Assembly (NCBI GenBank): GCA_000155695.1
Contig: DS990592.1
Location: forward strand, 5,337,097-5,399,261
Length of the DNA stretch: 62,165 nt
Source: Verrucomicrobiia bacterium DG1235
GTDB lineage: Bacteria; Verrucomicrobiota; Verrucomicrobiia; Opitutales; Opitutaceae
Direction of reading: 5' to 3'
Position 1 is the first letter of the stretch; each line of letters begins with the position of its first letter. Both the position numbers and the translations under genes were made by a program. Positions 9,099 to 17,352 of this stretch are shown piece by piece. Below the pieces are notes generated by a model. It worked only from the letters and a program-made list of their open reading frames with translations. It did not search any database and was not told where the DNA came from.

Positions 9099-9276
9099 TA
9101 GTATTGTTGGGTTTGTGTTTTCGGCTTTGTTGGGGCTTGTTGCGTTGTTTGTAATCGTGTTGCTAGCGCGGAAGTCGATGATAAAGGAAATGCAGAAACG
9201 GGATGGCGAAGCTGAGGAGAATGAGGCGGGAAAAAGCGAAATGCGCGGAGCGTCAGGTGATAGCGACGAATGGTGA
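9091..9276 (+). CDS. Small single-span membrane protein after NhaC
   Basis: 61 residues from ATG 9091, overlapping the antiporter stop by 8 bp, with GGGGAG about 9 bases upstream. One membrane helix at residues 4-27 ('IVGFVFSALLGLVALFVIVL') is followed by a charged, Glu-rich tail. No family is recognised. The overlap suggests co-translation with the antiporter and possibly an accessory role, which is inference. Confidence 0.65.
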   Translation: MIDSIVGFVFSALLGLVALFVIVLLARKSMIKEMQKRDGEAEENEAGKSEMRGASGDSDEW

Positions 9277-9285
9277 CTTGAGCTT

Positions 9286-9606
9286 GTGTACCTAATTTTT
9301 GGGTACGGGTGGAGGCGTTTGGCTAGGGTGCCAAGGGATAGTCTCATCCCATGGCTAGTGTCTGATCTGAATCCTGCAGCGATTGGAACGTGCAGTGAGG
9401 GACTTTCGGTTTCTGACGCTAGAATGCTGAAGCGGCTCGTCGGACAGTTGGTGTTGGGTTTACAGGGAGGCGATTCCAAGGTGAAGAAAGTCGTACTCGG
9501 TCATGGTTTCGCGAGTGACCGGGCGATACTAGGTATGATTTTGGGCGCGGAACGCTGCAAACAAGTAGGGAGTCCTTGCAGAAAGCCGGATGATCGTCCG
9601 GATTAA
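9286..9606 (+). CDS. Doubtful small ORF
   Basis: 106 codons from GTG 9286. The second half ('MLKRLVGQLVLGLQGG', 'KKVVLGHGFASDRAILG') reads like protein, but there is no recognised domain, no convincing ribosome site, and an odd N-terminus. It lies downstream of the antiporter unit and could be a remnant. A small hairpin (GTACC...GGTAC, about 9288-9306) overlaps its start. Confidence 0.2.
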   Translation: MYLIFGYGWRRLARVPRDSLIPWLVSDLNPAAIGTCSEGLSVSDARMLKRLVGQLVLGLQGGDSKVKKVVLGHGFASDRAILGMILGAERCKQVGSPCRKPDDRPD

Positions 9607-9904
9607 CACGTCTTTCTGAGGGTTCGTTACTGTTCGCTCTTTACGGCGGGCTTTCTCTGCCGTATAATTTTCTTTCGAACGCGACATGGAGGTTTCTTTC
9701 ACCTTGGTTCTCCGTTTGATCCATTGGAAACTTTCACCGCCACTCCGTTAGAGGTTCGTCTATCGGTTTTGGCCCTTCCGCCCGACGAGGCGTTTTTTTC
9801 GCCTGAAATATTGGCTCCTCAATCGTCACTTTCGCTTCGTCGACCTCTCGGTTCCCATATTAACCGGCGATGGTTTTTGTCCGTAAATTTTATCATTTTT
9901 CGTT
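9607..9904. other. Non-coding stretch upstream of a small ORF
   Basis: About 300 bases with pyrimidine-rich + strand text, unlike the G-rich surroundings. It contains a short hairpin AGGCG-TTTTTT-CGCCT near 9787-9802. No convincing gene is seen; it may hold the promoter of the small gene at 9905. Confidence 0.4.
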
Positions 9905-10075
9905 ATGAATCAGCAAATATCTAAACCTTTCGTTGAGACTGTTGTTAACAAGCCTGTCGAATCCGACGCTACGCCTCCTGTAGAATTGAGCGCTGCTCAA
10001 ATCGCCCGCATGGCCCGAATTCGTTCTGCGTCGAATCGCACCGAGAGAGAGCGTCGCAGGGCAGCTTTGAGGTAA
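9905..10075 (+). CDS. Small basic protein, unknown
   Basis: 56 residues from ATG 9905 to TAA 10073-10075. It starts 'MNQQISKPFVETVVNKP', continues 'VELSAAQIARMARIR' and ends in an Arg/Glu-rich helix 'RTERERRRAALR'. The composition looks like a genuine helical, nucleic-acid-friendly protein rather than random translation. No family is recognised and no Shine-Dalgarno is seen. Confidence 0.4.
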   Translation: MNQQISKPFVETVVNKPVESDATPPVELSAAQIARMARIRSASNRTERERRRAALR

Positions 10076-10225
10076 GGTTAGTGTGTTGTAGGCTGACAGG
10101 GCGCAGGTAGCTGCTTGGTAAATATGCCCCGGCCGCTTTCTCGCATGCTGAAATACCCCTGTCTCTTATGAGAAGTGTAGCTTGCGGATGGACAGCTCGA
10201 AAAGGCGGGCGCTGAATGACCGCCT

Positions 10226-10930
10226 ATGAAAATCTCTCTTTCTGGAAAGTGGGCTCTGGTAACGGGCTCGACACGTGGTATCGGTCAGCAGATCGCTCTA
10301 GGACTCGCTCGTTGTGGGGCGAATGTGATCGTGCATGGTCGCAGCGAAGCAGCTGCGGCGCAGACGGTTGAGCTTCTCGCTGAGTTACCTGTTTCGGTTG
10401 AGGTCGTAGCGGGCGAATTGAGCTCGGTGGAGGGAGTGGAGTCGATCATCGAGCAGGTGAAGGCGAAGGTCGGAGTGATCGATATTTTGTACAATAATGC
10501 GGCGATATCGCACGAAGGGCAGTCGATCTTCGAGCAGTCGCGCGAGCTATGGGATCGGGTTTTCCAGGTGAACGTGCATGCCTTGATTCGCCTGTGTCAG
10601 GCCTTTGCTCCTGGAATGCAGGAGCGCAAGTGGGGACGCATCGTGAATTTGACTTCAGGGATCGCGGATCAGCCGGATCTGGCTGTCTACAGTGTTTCGA
10701 AGGCGGCGGTCGACAAGTTTTCGCGGGATTTATCGACGGCGGTTAAGGATGACAATGTGTTGGTTAATTATGTCGATCCTGGCTGGTTGAAGACGGATCT
10801 GGGCGGTCCGGACGCGTGGGATGAGGTGACGACGGTTTTGCCGGGCGCGCTGGTGCCGGTTTTGTTGCCGGATGGGGGACCGACGGGGCGTCACTACGCG
10901 GCGCAGGACTACAAGGTGCTTGGGGAGTAG
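10226..10930 (+). CDS. SDR family oxidoreductase
   Basis: 234 residues. Rossmann motif 'TGSTRGIG' at 13-20, 'NNAAISHEG' near 90, Ser144, and the catalytic Tyr155-Lys159 in 'YSVSK' mark a classical NAD(P)-dependent short-chain dehydrogenase. The end ('LLPDGGPTGRHYAAQDYKVLGE') differs from FabG and is typical of SDRs of unknown substrate. It stands alone, with no partner gene to suggest a pathway. Confidence 0.9.
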   Translation: MKISLSGKWALVTGSTRGIGQQIALGLARCGANVIVHGRSEAAAAQTVELLAELPVSVEVVAGELSSVEGVESIIEQVKAKVGVIDILYNNAAISHEGQSIFEQSRELWDRVFQVNVHALIRLCQAFAPGMQERKWGRIVNLTSGIADQPDLAVYSVSKAAVDKFSRDLSTAVKDDNVLVNYVDPGWLKTDLGGPDAWDEVTTVLPGALVPVLLPDGGPTGRHYAAQDYKVLGE

Positions 10931-11297
10931 GGCAGCTTGTAGGGGAAGTTTTGATACGAATCTGATTTGCGGCTTGAGGGTATGAGCTGCGAGTTGGGAT
11001 TCTGCAGTGGGGGCTTTAGATCACAGACGGAGCGAAGCGGAGTTGGCGAAGTAAATGGCAAAATGGAGTGGAGATCTTGTTGTGTTTCCTTACCGCAGAT
11101 GGACTCAGATGCACGCGGATTTTGATTAGGTTTTGAGGAGCAGCTTGATAGCTGCTGGTGAGAGGGAAATTGGGTTCTGTTTTTTTTGCCGCTAAGGTCG
11201 CTAAGGGCGGAAAGAGATCATGCTGTTGGTGGGGCTTGGGGTGGTTTTGTGGAACTGAGGTAGAGTGGGATGGGACGTCCCGTTGCACTTTGGAGTG
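10931..11297. other. Intergenic region between convergent genes, with repeats
   Basis: About 370 bases between the SDR and the N-acetyltransferase 3' ends. It holds a three-unit CAGATG repeat (11092-11124) and a degenerate copy of the second family (about 11188-11226, 'GGAAAGAGATCATGCTG'). No gene is supported; reading frames here are translations of the repeats. Confidence 0.6.
11092..11124 (+). repeat. Three-unit ~10-bp CAGATG repeat
   Basis: Three units near 10 bp (ACCGCAGATG, GACTCAGATG, CACGCGGAT) followed by T-rich sequence. Member of an interspersed family; related copies are at 18700, 19677, 25491, 26573, 30631, 30758, 59457, 59958 and 60037, all in the same orientation. Confidence 0.75.
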
Positions 11298-12146
11298 CTA
11301 TTGGAGTTGGTCGAACTTTGGATGGGTGAAGTTCGTGCGCTCTGGGTGGTGGAGGTCGAAGTGTTTGGCGAGGGCTTCTAGTAGCTCTGCTTGAGAGGAT
11401 AGGGGGTGTCTTTCGAGGGTTCCGGTGTGTTCGCGCAGGATGAGTTCTGTATCCGCGATGACCTTACGACCGGTGGGAGTGGCTTGGGCTACGAGGAGAT
11501 GGTTGAGGAAGCGGGCTTGCGGATGGGTGCAGGAGTACCAGTTGGCGATTTCGAGGTCGATGGGAGCGGCTTCGCGTAGGGAAAATTGGTAGACGTCTTG
11601 CCAGTTGTCGCCGATGAGGACTTGGTGGAGGAGTTCGCCGTCCTTATGCAGGAGGCGGCGGGGTTCGAAGGCTTGGTGTTGGATGGTGTCTGTCTCGAGC
11701 TTGATGGCTTCGATGAGGCCGACGCCTCCGAAGCCGACGTCGGCAAGGTAGGTTCCGTCGCTGGTGTGGACTTCAAGGACCATGTGGCTGAGCGGAGAGA
11801 TGAGGTCGACCGGGGCTTGCCAGCGGACGCGGGCGATCTTGGGGCTGACGGTGAAACCGATTTGGCGGAGGGCGGCGGTGAAGAGTCCGTTTTGTTCGAA
11901 GCAGTAGCCACCGCGTTTTTGGTGGACGAGTTTGCGTTCGATGTCGGGCAAGGCGATGGAGATTTTTTTGCCTTGGAGGACGTCGAGGTTTTCGAAGGGG
12001 ATGGACTGAACGTGGCGGGTGTGGAGCTGGATCAGCGTTTGGGCGGATGTATTCAGATTTTCGGTATAGCCGATTCGAGCGAGGTAGGCGTCGAGGTCGA
12101 TGGTGTCGCTGTTGGCGGTATGGGACGTGGTTCGGGCTGGGTTCAT
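11298..12146 (-). CDS. Arylamine N-acetyltransferase
   Basis: 282 residues of the NAT family, which moves acetyl from acetyl-CoA to arylamines or hydrazines through a Cys-His-Asp triad. All three are visible: Cys82 in 'KRGGYCFEQN', His121 in 'PLSHMVLEV' and Asp136 in 'LADVGFGG'. Length matches the usual 260-290. It is the last gene of a closely spaced minus-strand group (SDR, Crp-like regulator, YdcZ transporter, NAT), 25 bp after the transporter. The natural substrate is unknown. Confidence 0.93.
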   Translation of the reverse strand: MNPARTTSHTANSDTIDLDAYLARIGYTENLNTSAQTLIQLHTRHVQSIPFENLDVLQGKKISIALPDIERKLVHQKRGGYCFEQNGLFTAALRQIGFTVSPKIARVRWQAPVDLISPLSHMVLEVHTSDGTYLADVGFGGVGLIEAIKLETDTIQHQAFEPRRLLHKDGELLHQVLIGDNWQDVYQFSLREAAPIDLEIANWYSCTHPQARFLNHLLVAQATPTGRKVIADTELILREHTGTLERHPLSSQAELLEALAKHFDLHHPERTNFTHPKFDQLQ

Positions 12147-12171
12147 CGGTGTGGCGTGTTGGTTGGATTCT

Positions 12172-12630
12172 TTATGTAGCTTGTCTTGATGTAAAGAGTA
12201 GGGCTCCGGAGAGAACGAGGATAAGGGCGAAGGCGCGTTGTGGGTTGATGGGGGAACCGGGGAGGTCGAACCAGGAGAAGTGGCTGACGAGGGCGGAGGC
12301 GAGGAGCTGTCCGGTGATGACGTAGAGCAGAGTGTTGGAGACGCCGGCTTGGGGCATGATCCAGTAGACGGTGGAGAGGGCCGCGGCGCTGATGAGGCCT
12401 CCGGCGATCCAGAGATGGAGGGGAATTTGGGCGATGCTCTCGCGACTGGGGAGGGGGTGGGATTTGAGCAGGAGTAAAAACGCGATGGCGAGGAATCCGA
12501 CGATGAAGACGGAGGAGCTGGCGAGGAGGGGATTGGCGAGGCGCTTGGAGAGTTGGCCGCTGAGGGAGCTTTGGATGGTGATGGCGGCTCCGGCGGAGAG
12601 TCCGATGAGCGCGAATAGGAATGGTTTCAT
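12172..12630 (-). CDS. YdcZ/DUF606-type DMT transporter
   Basis: 152 residues with five hydrophobic helices, the length of the DUF606 (YdcZ) branch of the drug/metabolite transporter superfamily. Typical text is 'GLSAGAAITIQSSLSGQLSK' at the start and 'LYVITGQLLASALVSHF' later. It lies between the Crp-like regulator and the N-acetyltransferase in the same direction, so export of an acetylated or toxic compound is possible but unproven. Direct repeats 40 bp apart lie upstream of its start. Confidence 0.85.
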   Translation of the reverse strand: MKPFLFALIGLSAGAAITIQSSLSGQLSKRLANPLLASSSVFIVGFLAIAFLLLLKSHPLPSRESIAQIPLHLWIAGGLISAAALSTVYWIMPQAGVSNTLLYVITGQLLASALVSHFSWFDLPGSPINPQRAFALILVLSGALLFTSRQAT

Positions 12631-12666
12631 GAGTGCATCCTAGCGCGTGAATGGGTCGGCGGCATC

Positions 12667-12717
12667 AACCTATGTTGAGAGATGGGGATTTTTGATAAAT
12701 TGTGGAAACCTATGTTG
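12667..12717 (-). promoter_or_regulatory. Two direct repeats 40 bp apart before the transporter
   Basis: AACCTATGTTG occurs at 12667-12677 and again at 12707-12717, exactly 40 bp apart (about four helical turns). The distal copy overlaps the last codons of the Crp-like regulator gene. The spacing suggests a two-site operator for a dimer or looped regulator, possibly the Crp-like protein itself; this is inference. Confidence 0.4.
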
Positions 12718-13300
12718 TGAGGGATTTTCGGATACGGCTGAGCTGGGTTGGAGTTACTCCGATGCGGGAAGCGATGTGGTGGAGAGGGATGCGGCTGGCT
12801 AGGCCGGGATTGGCTTCTATGAAACGAAGATAGCGGGTGCGGGCGTCGTCGATGGCGAGGGCGACCTCGATGGGCTCCTTGTCTAGGACCCAGTTTTTTT
12901 CGAGGTACTGGATGTGGTACCATTTGAGGTCGTCGTGGTCTCGTAGGAGTTTGCGGTAGGCTCGGTGGTCGATTTCGATGACGGTTGAGTCTTCGAGGGC
13001 TTGGAGGGCGAAAGCGCTTGGCTCGCCGGTGAGGAGGGTGCGGATGGAGGCGGGAAAGGTGTTTTCGGGGAAGAAGTGTTTGTTGTATTCCTTGCCGTCG
13101 GCGGAGACGGTGAAGCTACGGAAGAGGCCGCTGCAGACGAAGTAGAGGGATTGGGTGGTGGAGCCGAAGGGGACGAGGTTTTCGGAGCGAGGAATGGATC
13201 GGGTACGGCAGGCGGACTTTAGCTGCTGCCAGGTGGTTTCGGTGAGCGGGGCGTAGGCGTTTATGGCTTGGCGGAGGAGCTGGAGGCGGGGCTCGGACAT
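12710..13300 (-). CDS. Crp/Fnr-family transcription regulator
   Basis: 196 residues. A cyclic-nucleotide-binding-like beta-roll (about 25-120, 'SLYFVCSGLFRSFTVSADG') is followed by the long dimer helix and a short winged-helix domain with 'LHHIASRIGVTPTQLSRIRK' as the DNA-contact helix pair. There is no Cys cluster, so it is not an Fnr-type Fe-S sensor; effector unknown. It is followed by a transporter and a NAT gene and lies 23 bp after an SDR gene, so it may regulate this small group. Confidence 0.88.
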   Translation of the reverse strand: MSEPRLQLLRQAINAYAPLTETTWQQLKSACRTRSIPRSENLVPFGSTTQSLYFVCSGLFRSFTVSADGKEYNKHFFPENTFPASIRTLLTGEPSAFALQALEDSTVIEIDHRAYRKLLRDHDDLKWYHIQYLEKNWVLDKEPIEVALAIDDARTRYLRFIEANPGLASRIPLHHIASRIGVTPTQLSRIRKSLTT

Positions 13301-13323
13301 TCTTTTCGGGTTGGCTGGCGAGG

Positions 13324-14130
13324 CTATTGAACGGGTCCTTCGAGGTTTGCGAGGTGTAGGGTGTAGAGGTTTTCTGATTTGATGCGATCGAGGTTTTGGG
13401 CGAGCTGTTGGAGATCGTCATTGACGTGGATGAAGCGGCCGGAGAGGGCGGAGTAGCTGCCAGAGGAGAGGTTGGCGACGAGTTTGCAGATGTCGTCGAT
13501 GGAGCTCCAGGCTTCGGGGGGAAGATCCTTGAAAATGGGGACGTCGCGGGTCATGTCGGTGAGGACGAGTCCGGGGCTGACGGTGAAGACGGAGATGCCG
13601 TGTGGTTTTGTGGATACGGCGAGGGAGTCGGAGAGACGGACGAGGGCGGCCTTACTGGCGGCGTATCCGGGGTTTCCCTCGATGGGGCGAATGGAGGCGT
13701 AGCTGCCCATGTTGATGATGGTGCCGGACTGGCGGGCGATCATGGAATCGAGGACCGCTTTGCAATAGACAATGGGGCCACGGATATTTGTTTCTATGCC
13801 TTTCCAGAGGGTTTCGAGGTCGTTCTCCCAGAGAGGTCCGCCGGCGACGGAGCTGCCGGCGTTGTTGACGAGGAGATCGATGGGGCCGAGCTGGGATTCG
13901 CAGTCGTGGATGATTTCGGCGGCGCGAGGGGCGTCGGTGACGTCGGCCTCGTAGCAGCGGGCCGTGCCTCCAGCGGCTTCGATTTCGTCGCGGACGGATT
14001 CGAGGGCAGCGGTGTTGCGGGCTACGAGGGCGAGCTTGTATCCAGATTTCGATAGGGAGATGGCGATGGCTTTGCCGATGCCGCGGCTGGCTCCGGTGAT
14101 GAGGGCGACTTTGGTGGGGGAAGTATTCAT
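13324..14130 (-). CDS. SDR family oxidoreductase
   Basis: 268 residues from ATG 14128-14130, which puts the N-terminus right before the Rossmann fold (an upstream start at 14169 only adds repeat-derived residues). 'TGASRGIG' at 12-19, 'NNAG' at 89-92, Ser143 and Tyr156-Lys160 in 'YAASK' complete the SDR active site. It heads a minus-strand group leading into the Crp-like gene. The substrate is unknown. The leader contains a copy of the GATCCTGC repeat (14163). Confidence 0.9.
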   Translation of the reverse strand: MNTSPTKVALITGASRGIGKAIAISLSKSGYKLALVARNTAALESVRDEIEAAGGTARCYEADVTDAPRAAEIIHDCESQLGPIDLLVNNAGSSVAGGPLWENDLETLWKGIETNIRGPIVYCKAVLDSMIARQSGTIINMGSYASIRPIEGNPGYAASKAALVRLSDSLAVSTKPHGISVFTVSPGLVLTDMTRDVPIFKDLPPEAWSSIDDICKLVANLSSGSYSALSGRFIHVNDDLQQLAQNLDRIKSENLYTLHLANLEGPVQ

Positions 14131-14162
14131 GGATTGGAGACGGGATGGTTTAGCTGTTTTTT

Positions 14163-14200
14163 TCCACAAAGAGATCCTGCTGTGGGGGATTGGGTTGTGA
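14163..14200 (+). repeat. Interspersed CACAAAGAGATCCTGC repeat
   Basis: CCACAAAGAGATCCTGC followed by TGTGGGGGATTGGG, 30 bases upstream of the SDR start. The same core recurs at 18767, 18872, 20301 and 20411, always in this orientation. Confidence 0.75.
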
Positions 14201-14238
14201 TAGGAAGCGGGCCGGGGCGTCTCGATCCGCCTTTTTAT

Positions 14239-15000
14239 TTATTGGAAGAAGTTGTCTTTTAGGTGGTCGGCGTAGCGGCGGCTTAGGGGGAGGGTGGTGC
14301 CGGATTTTAGGCGGATTTGGTAGTCGCCGTGGGTGAGGGATTCGAGCTCTTGGATTTGGTCGAGGTTGACGATGGTGGAGCGGTGGGTGCGGACGAAGTT
14401 TTTGGTGTCGAGGCGTTTCTCTAAATTGGATATCGTATTGCGGATGTAGCGTTTTGACGTGGAAAGATGGATACGGACGTATTTGTCGTCAGCTTCGAGC
14501 CAATGGATGTCGCTTACGAGTATGGGGATGATGCGGTCGTTTTCGCGGACCATAATGCGCTCGAGGTAGCTGGGCTGCTGGATGCTGGCGGCGAGCTGGG
14601 TGAGGAGGGCGGAGTCGAGGGTCGGGCTGGGGACGAGTTTGGAGGTGGCTTTGTCGAGGGCTTTTCGGAAGCGTCGGTCGTCGAAGGGCTTTAGGAGGTA
14701 GTCGACGGCGTTGTGCTCGAAGGCTTTGACGGCGTATTGGTCGTAGGCGGTGGTGAAGATGAGGGGCGGCATTTCTTCGGGGCCGAAGGCTTCGACGACT
14801 TCGAGTCCGGTCATGCCGGGCATTTGGATGTCGAGGAAGGCGAGGTCGGGGGCTGCGCTTTCGAGGAGCTCGAGGGCTTCGGTGCCGTTGGCTGCTTCGT
14901 AGAGGGTGGCGTCTGGGAGGCAGTCGCTGAGGAAGAGCTTGAGTTTCGCGCGGGCGGGGGGTTCGTCGTCGACGATGAGGATTTTGAGTGGCGGGGGCAT
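14239..15000 (-). CDS. LytTR-family response regulator
   Basis: 253 residues. A receiver with Asp10/Asp11 in 'IVDDEPP' and phospho-acceptor Asp57 in 'FLDIQMPG', plus Lys in 'LLKPFDD', is followed by a LytTR DNA-binding domain ('IHWLEADDKYVRIHL', 'RTHRSTIVNLDQI', 'LPLSRRY'). The long open frame upstream is the kinase gene in another frame, so ATG 14998-15000 is the start. It is encoded 8 bp after the LytS-type kinase and is its evident partner. Confidence 0.93.
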   Translation of the reverse strand: MPPPLKILIVDDEPPARAKLKLFLSDCLPDATLYEAANGTEALELLESAAPDLAFLDIQMPGMTGLEVVEAFGPEEMPPLIFTTAYDQYAVKAFEHNAVDYLLKPFDDRRFRKALDKATSKLVPSPTLDSALLTQLAASIQQPSYLERIMVRENDRIIPILVSDIHWLEADDKYVRIHLSTSKRYIRNTISNLEKRLDTKNFVRTHRSTIVNLDQIQELESLTHGDYQIRLKSGTTLPLSRRYADHLKDNFFQ

Positions 15001-15008
15001 CGTTTGAT

Positions 15009-16112
15009 CTAGGCGGCGTGTAGTGGGATTTCTAATACGGCGATGGCTCCGCCTTCGGGGCGGTCTTGGAGATCGAGCGAGGCGGCTCCGCGGTAGAGGG
15101 TTTCGAGGCGTTGGCGGATGTTTTGCAGGCCGAGCTGGGTGCCTTGGGATTTGGCGGTGAGGCCGGGGCCGTTGTCGCTCACGGAGACGCGGATGGAGGA
15201 ATCGACTTGGGAGATTTGGATGGCGATCTCGCCGGTGTCGGAGGCGTCCATGGTGTACTTGACGGCGTTTTCGACGAGGGGCTGGAGGCAGAAGACGGGG
15301 ATTTCCTTTTGGAGGAGTTCGGGGTCGATATCGAGTTTGATGGAGAGCTTCTGGTCGAAGCGGGAGGCCATGATGTCGATGTATTTCTGGGTGATGGCGA
15401 GCTCTTGTTTCAGGGTGACTTTTTGGACTTGGTCGAAGGCGAGGTTGTAGCGGAGGAACTCGCTGAGGTCGGCGAGGAGGCTGTCGGCTTTTTTGATGTC
15501 CTCGTACATGACGGAGGAGATCATGTTGAGGGTGTTGAAGAGGAAGTGGGGGTTGAGCTGGTTTTTTAGGGAGCCCAATTTGGCTTCGGCGAGCTCGCCT
15601 TGGAGGGAGGCGAGCTGGAGGGCTTCCTTTTGTTTCTCGCGGTTTTTGAGGTAGAGGAGGTGTCCGATGTAGAAAAACCAGAAGCTGGGTGAGACTTTGG
15701 CTGTTTCCATGACGTAGCGGTAGAGGAGTTCTCCGGGATCGTAGGTTCCGAATCCAAGAACCGGATACGCGAGGTTGCGGACGACCGTCATGATGGTGGT
15801 GTGGAGCAGCCCCATGGCGATCATGGCGGCGAGGTAGATGGGGAGGCGGCGGGTCCAGTTGGATTTTGAGAGGGGGTAGAGCTCGAACCACTTGAGGAGG
15901 AAGGGAAGGGGAACGAGCAGGGACCAGGTGCCGGTGAGCTCGTCGAAGAGACGGGCTGGGATGTCGATTCCCAGCCCGTAGCTTTGATTGAAGGAGTAGG
16001 CGGCGCTGAAGTTGAGTAGGCCGATGGTTGTGAAGACGGCGACGGCGGCCCAAGCCCATTTGGGATTAATGTTCAGCCAGAGGAAGAGCTTTTTCGGTGA
16101 GGGGACGGGCAT
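15009..16112 (-). CDS. LytS/YehU-type sensor histidine kinase
   Basis: 367 residues. Four hydrophobic segments in the first 155 residues form a membrane sensor; a coiled linker ('LQGELAEAKLGSLKNQ') leads to the His_kinase domain with phospho-acceptor His189 in 'QLNPHFLFNTLN'. An HATPase part follows, with 'PLVENAVKYT' and 'VSDNGPGL'. The first 47 bp overlap the end of the upstream acyltransferase gene in a different frame, so the two are transcribed together. The signal is unknown; the link to an acyltransferase suggests an envelope-related cue. Confidence 0.93.
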   Translation of the reverse strand: MPVPSPKKLFLWLNINPKWAWAAVAVFTTIGLLNFSAAYSFNQSYGLGIDIPARLFDELTGTWSLLVPLPFLLKWFELYPLSKSNWTRRLPIYLAAMIAMGLLHTTIMTVVRNLAYPVLGFGTYDPGELLYRYVMETAKVSPSFWFFYIGHLLYLKNREKQKEALQLASLQGELAEAKLGSLKNQLNPHFLFNTLNMISSVMYEDIKKADSLLADLSEFLRYNLAFDQVQKVTLKQELAITQKYIDIMASRFDQKLSIKLDIDPELLQKEIPVFCLQPLVENAVKYTMDASDTGEIAIQISQVDSSIRVSVSDNGPGLTAKSQGTQLGLQNIRQRLETLYRGAASLDLQDRPEGGAIAVLEIPLHAA

Positions 16113-17268
16113 TGCGTACAGATTGTTTAGAGATCGGTGTCTTCCACTTCAATCCAAAGACGAGGCGGAGAGGGTTGAAGTGCTTGATGACGGTTTGGTA
16201 GATGAGGAAGGAACCGACGAGGCTTATTAGGAATAGGGTGGTGAAGCTGAGCTGCCAGGGCAGGGACGAGTCGATGAATGGGTAGGCGACGACGATGAGG
16301 ATGCTCTGGTGGAGGATGTAGACGGGGTAGCTCGCTTCGTTCCAGCGGGAGAGGCGGTCGCTCCTGCGGCGGAGGTGGACTTGGGCCCAGCCGATGAGGG
16401 CGAGGAGCGTGAACCAGCCGGTGGTGATGCTGAGGGTGACCCAGATGAAATTGAGGCGATTGACGCCGACGTCGGGTATGAGTTCGAAGTAGCGGAGTTC
16501 GAGGAGGATGAAGGAGGTGATGGCAAGGACGGTATAGAACCAGCGGTCACGTTTGATGGCTTGCCAGATGCCAGGGAGGACCATGGCGAAGTAGCCTCCG
16601 ATGAAGTAGAGGAAGTAGTGGGTGAAGCCTGCCCAGTCGTCGGTGAGGCCGTGGGTGTATTCTGGAAAATGGCGACGTAGTAGGATTTCCGCTACGAGGA
16701 AGGGAATGATGCCGAGGGCGAAGGTCCACTTGCGGGAGAGGAAGGAGCCGAGGGCGTTTTTTATGGCATCGGATTTCTTGCTGCGGAAAAAAGCGAAGAG
16801 TGGAAGGCCGATGAGGCTGTAGAGAAAGAGGTAGAGGATGAACCAGAGGTGGTGCCAGCTGAAGTTGCCTTCTGGATACGGTTCGAGTTGGAAGACGGAG
16901 GGATAGAAGTCGAGGAAGGAAGCGTATTGGTCGATCTTTTCGATATAGATCTGCGGTGGCACGATGAAGAACATGCCGAAGAGGAGGGGGATGAAGAGGC
17001 GGTTGTGCCTGTCCCAGACGAAGCGACCGATGGAACGGTTTCGCAGCATGAAGGCGGTGCCGATTCCGGAAATGAAAAGAAGGAGGGGCATGCGCCACTT
17101 GTGCATCCAGACCATGAGAGGCTCGATGGAGGTGACGGGATTGCTGGAATTGATATGGAAATCCCAGCTGACGAAAAACATGCCGGTGTGATACCAGACG
17201 ACGAGGATGATGGCGGCGGTACGAAGCCAATCCAGTTCGTAGAGGCGAGGTTGTGCAGGCGTTTTCAT
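16066..17268 (-). CDS. Acyltransferase 3 family, OpgC-like
   Basis: 400 residues, about ten membrane helices. 'ELDWLRTAAIILVVWYHTG' with the conserved His in the first helix and 'MPLLLFISGIGTAFMLR' are hallmarks of acyltransferase 3 proteins; the internal text resembles the OpgC/MdoC branch that succinylates periplasmic glucans. It would move acyl groups onto an extracytoplasmic glycan or lipid. Its last 47 bp overlap the LytS kinase start, an unusual sensor-enzyme arrangement. Confidence 0.88.
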   Translation of the reverse strand: MKTPAQPRLYELDWLRTAAIILVVWYHTGMFFVSWDFHINSSNPVTSIEPLMVWMHKWRMPLLLFISGIGTAFMLRNRSIGRFVWDRHNRLFIPLLFGMFFIVPPQIYIEKIDQYASFLDFYPSVFQLEPYPEGNFSWHHLWFILYLFLYSLIGLPLFAFFRSKKSDAIKNALGSFLSRKWTFALGIIPFLVAEILLRRHFPEYTHGLTDDWAGFTHYFLYFIGGYFAMVLPGIWQAIKRDRWFYTVLAITSFILLELRYFELIPDVGVNRLNFIWVTLSITTGWFTLLALIGWAQVHLRRRSDRLSRWNEASYPVYILHQSILIVVAYPFIDSSLPWQLSFTTLFLISLVGSFLIYQTVIKHFNPLRLVFGLKWKTPISKQSVRNARPLTEKALPLAEH

Positions 17269-17352
17269 AGTGCCTGCAGCGAAGCCGGCTGCGGTCCCTA
17301 TGGCACCTTCAATGTCGCGAGCGGGACTTTGAAGGTCGCGAAGCGGGGGAGA

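Noticed and set aside
9724-9924. 66-codon frame overlapping the 56-residue protein gene
   Set aside because: TTG start, irregular composition, and it overlaps the more credible frame at 9905.
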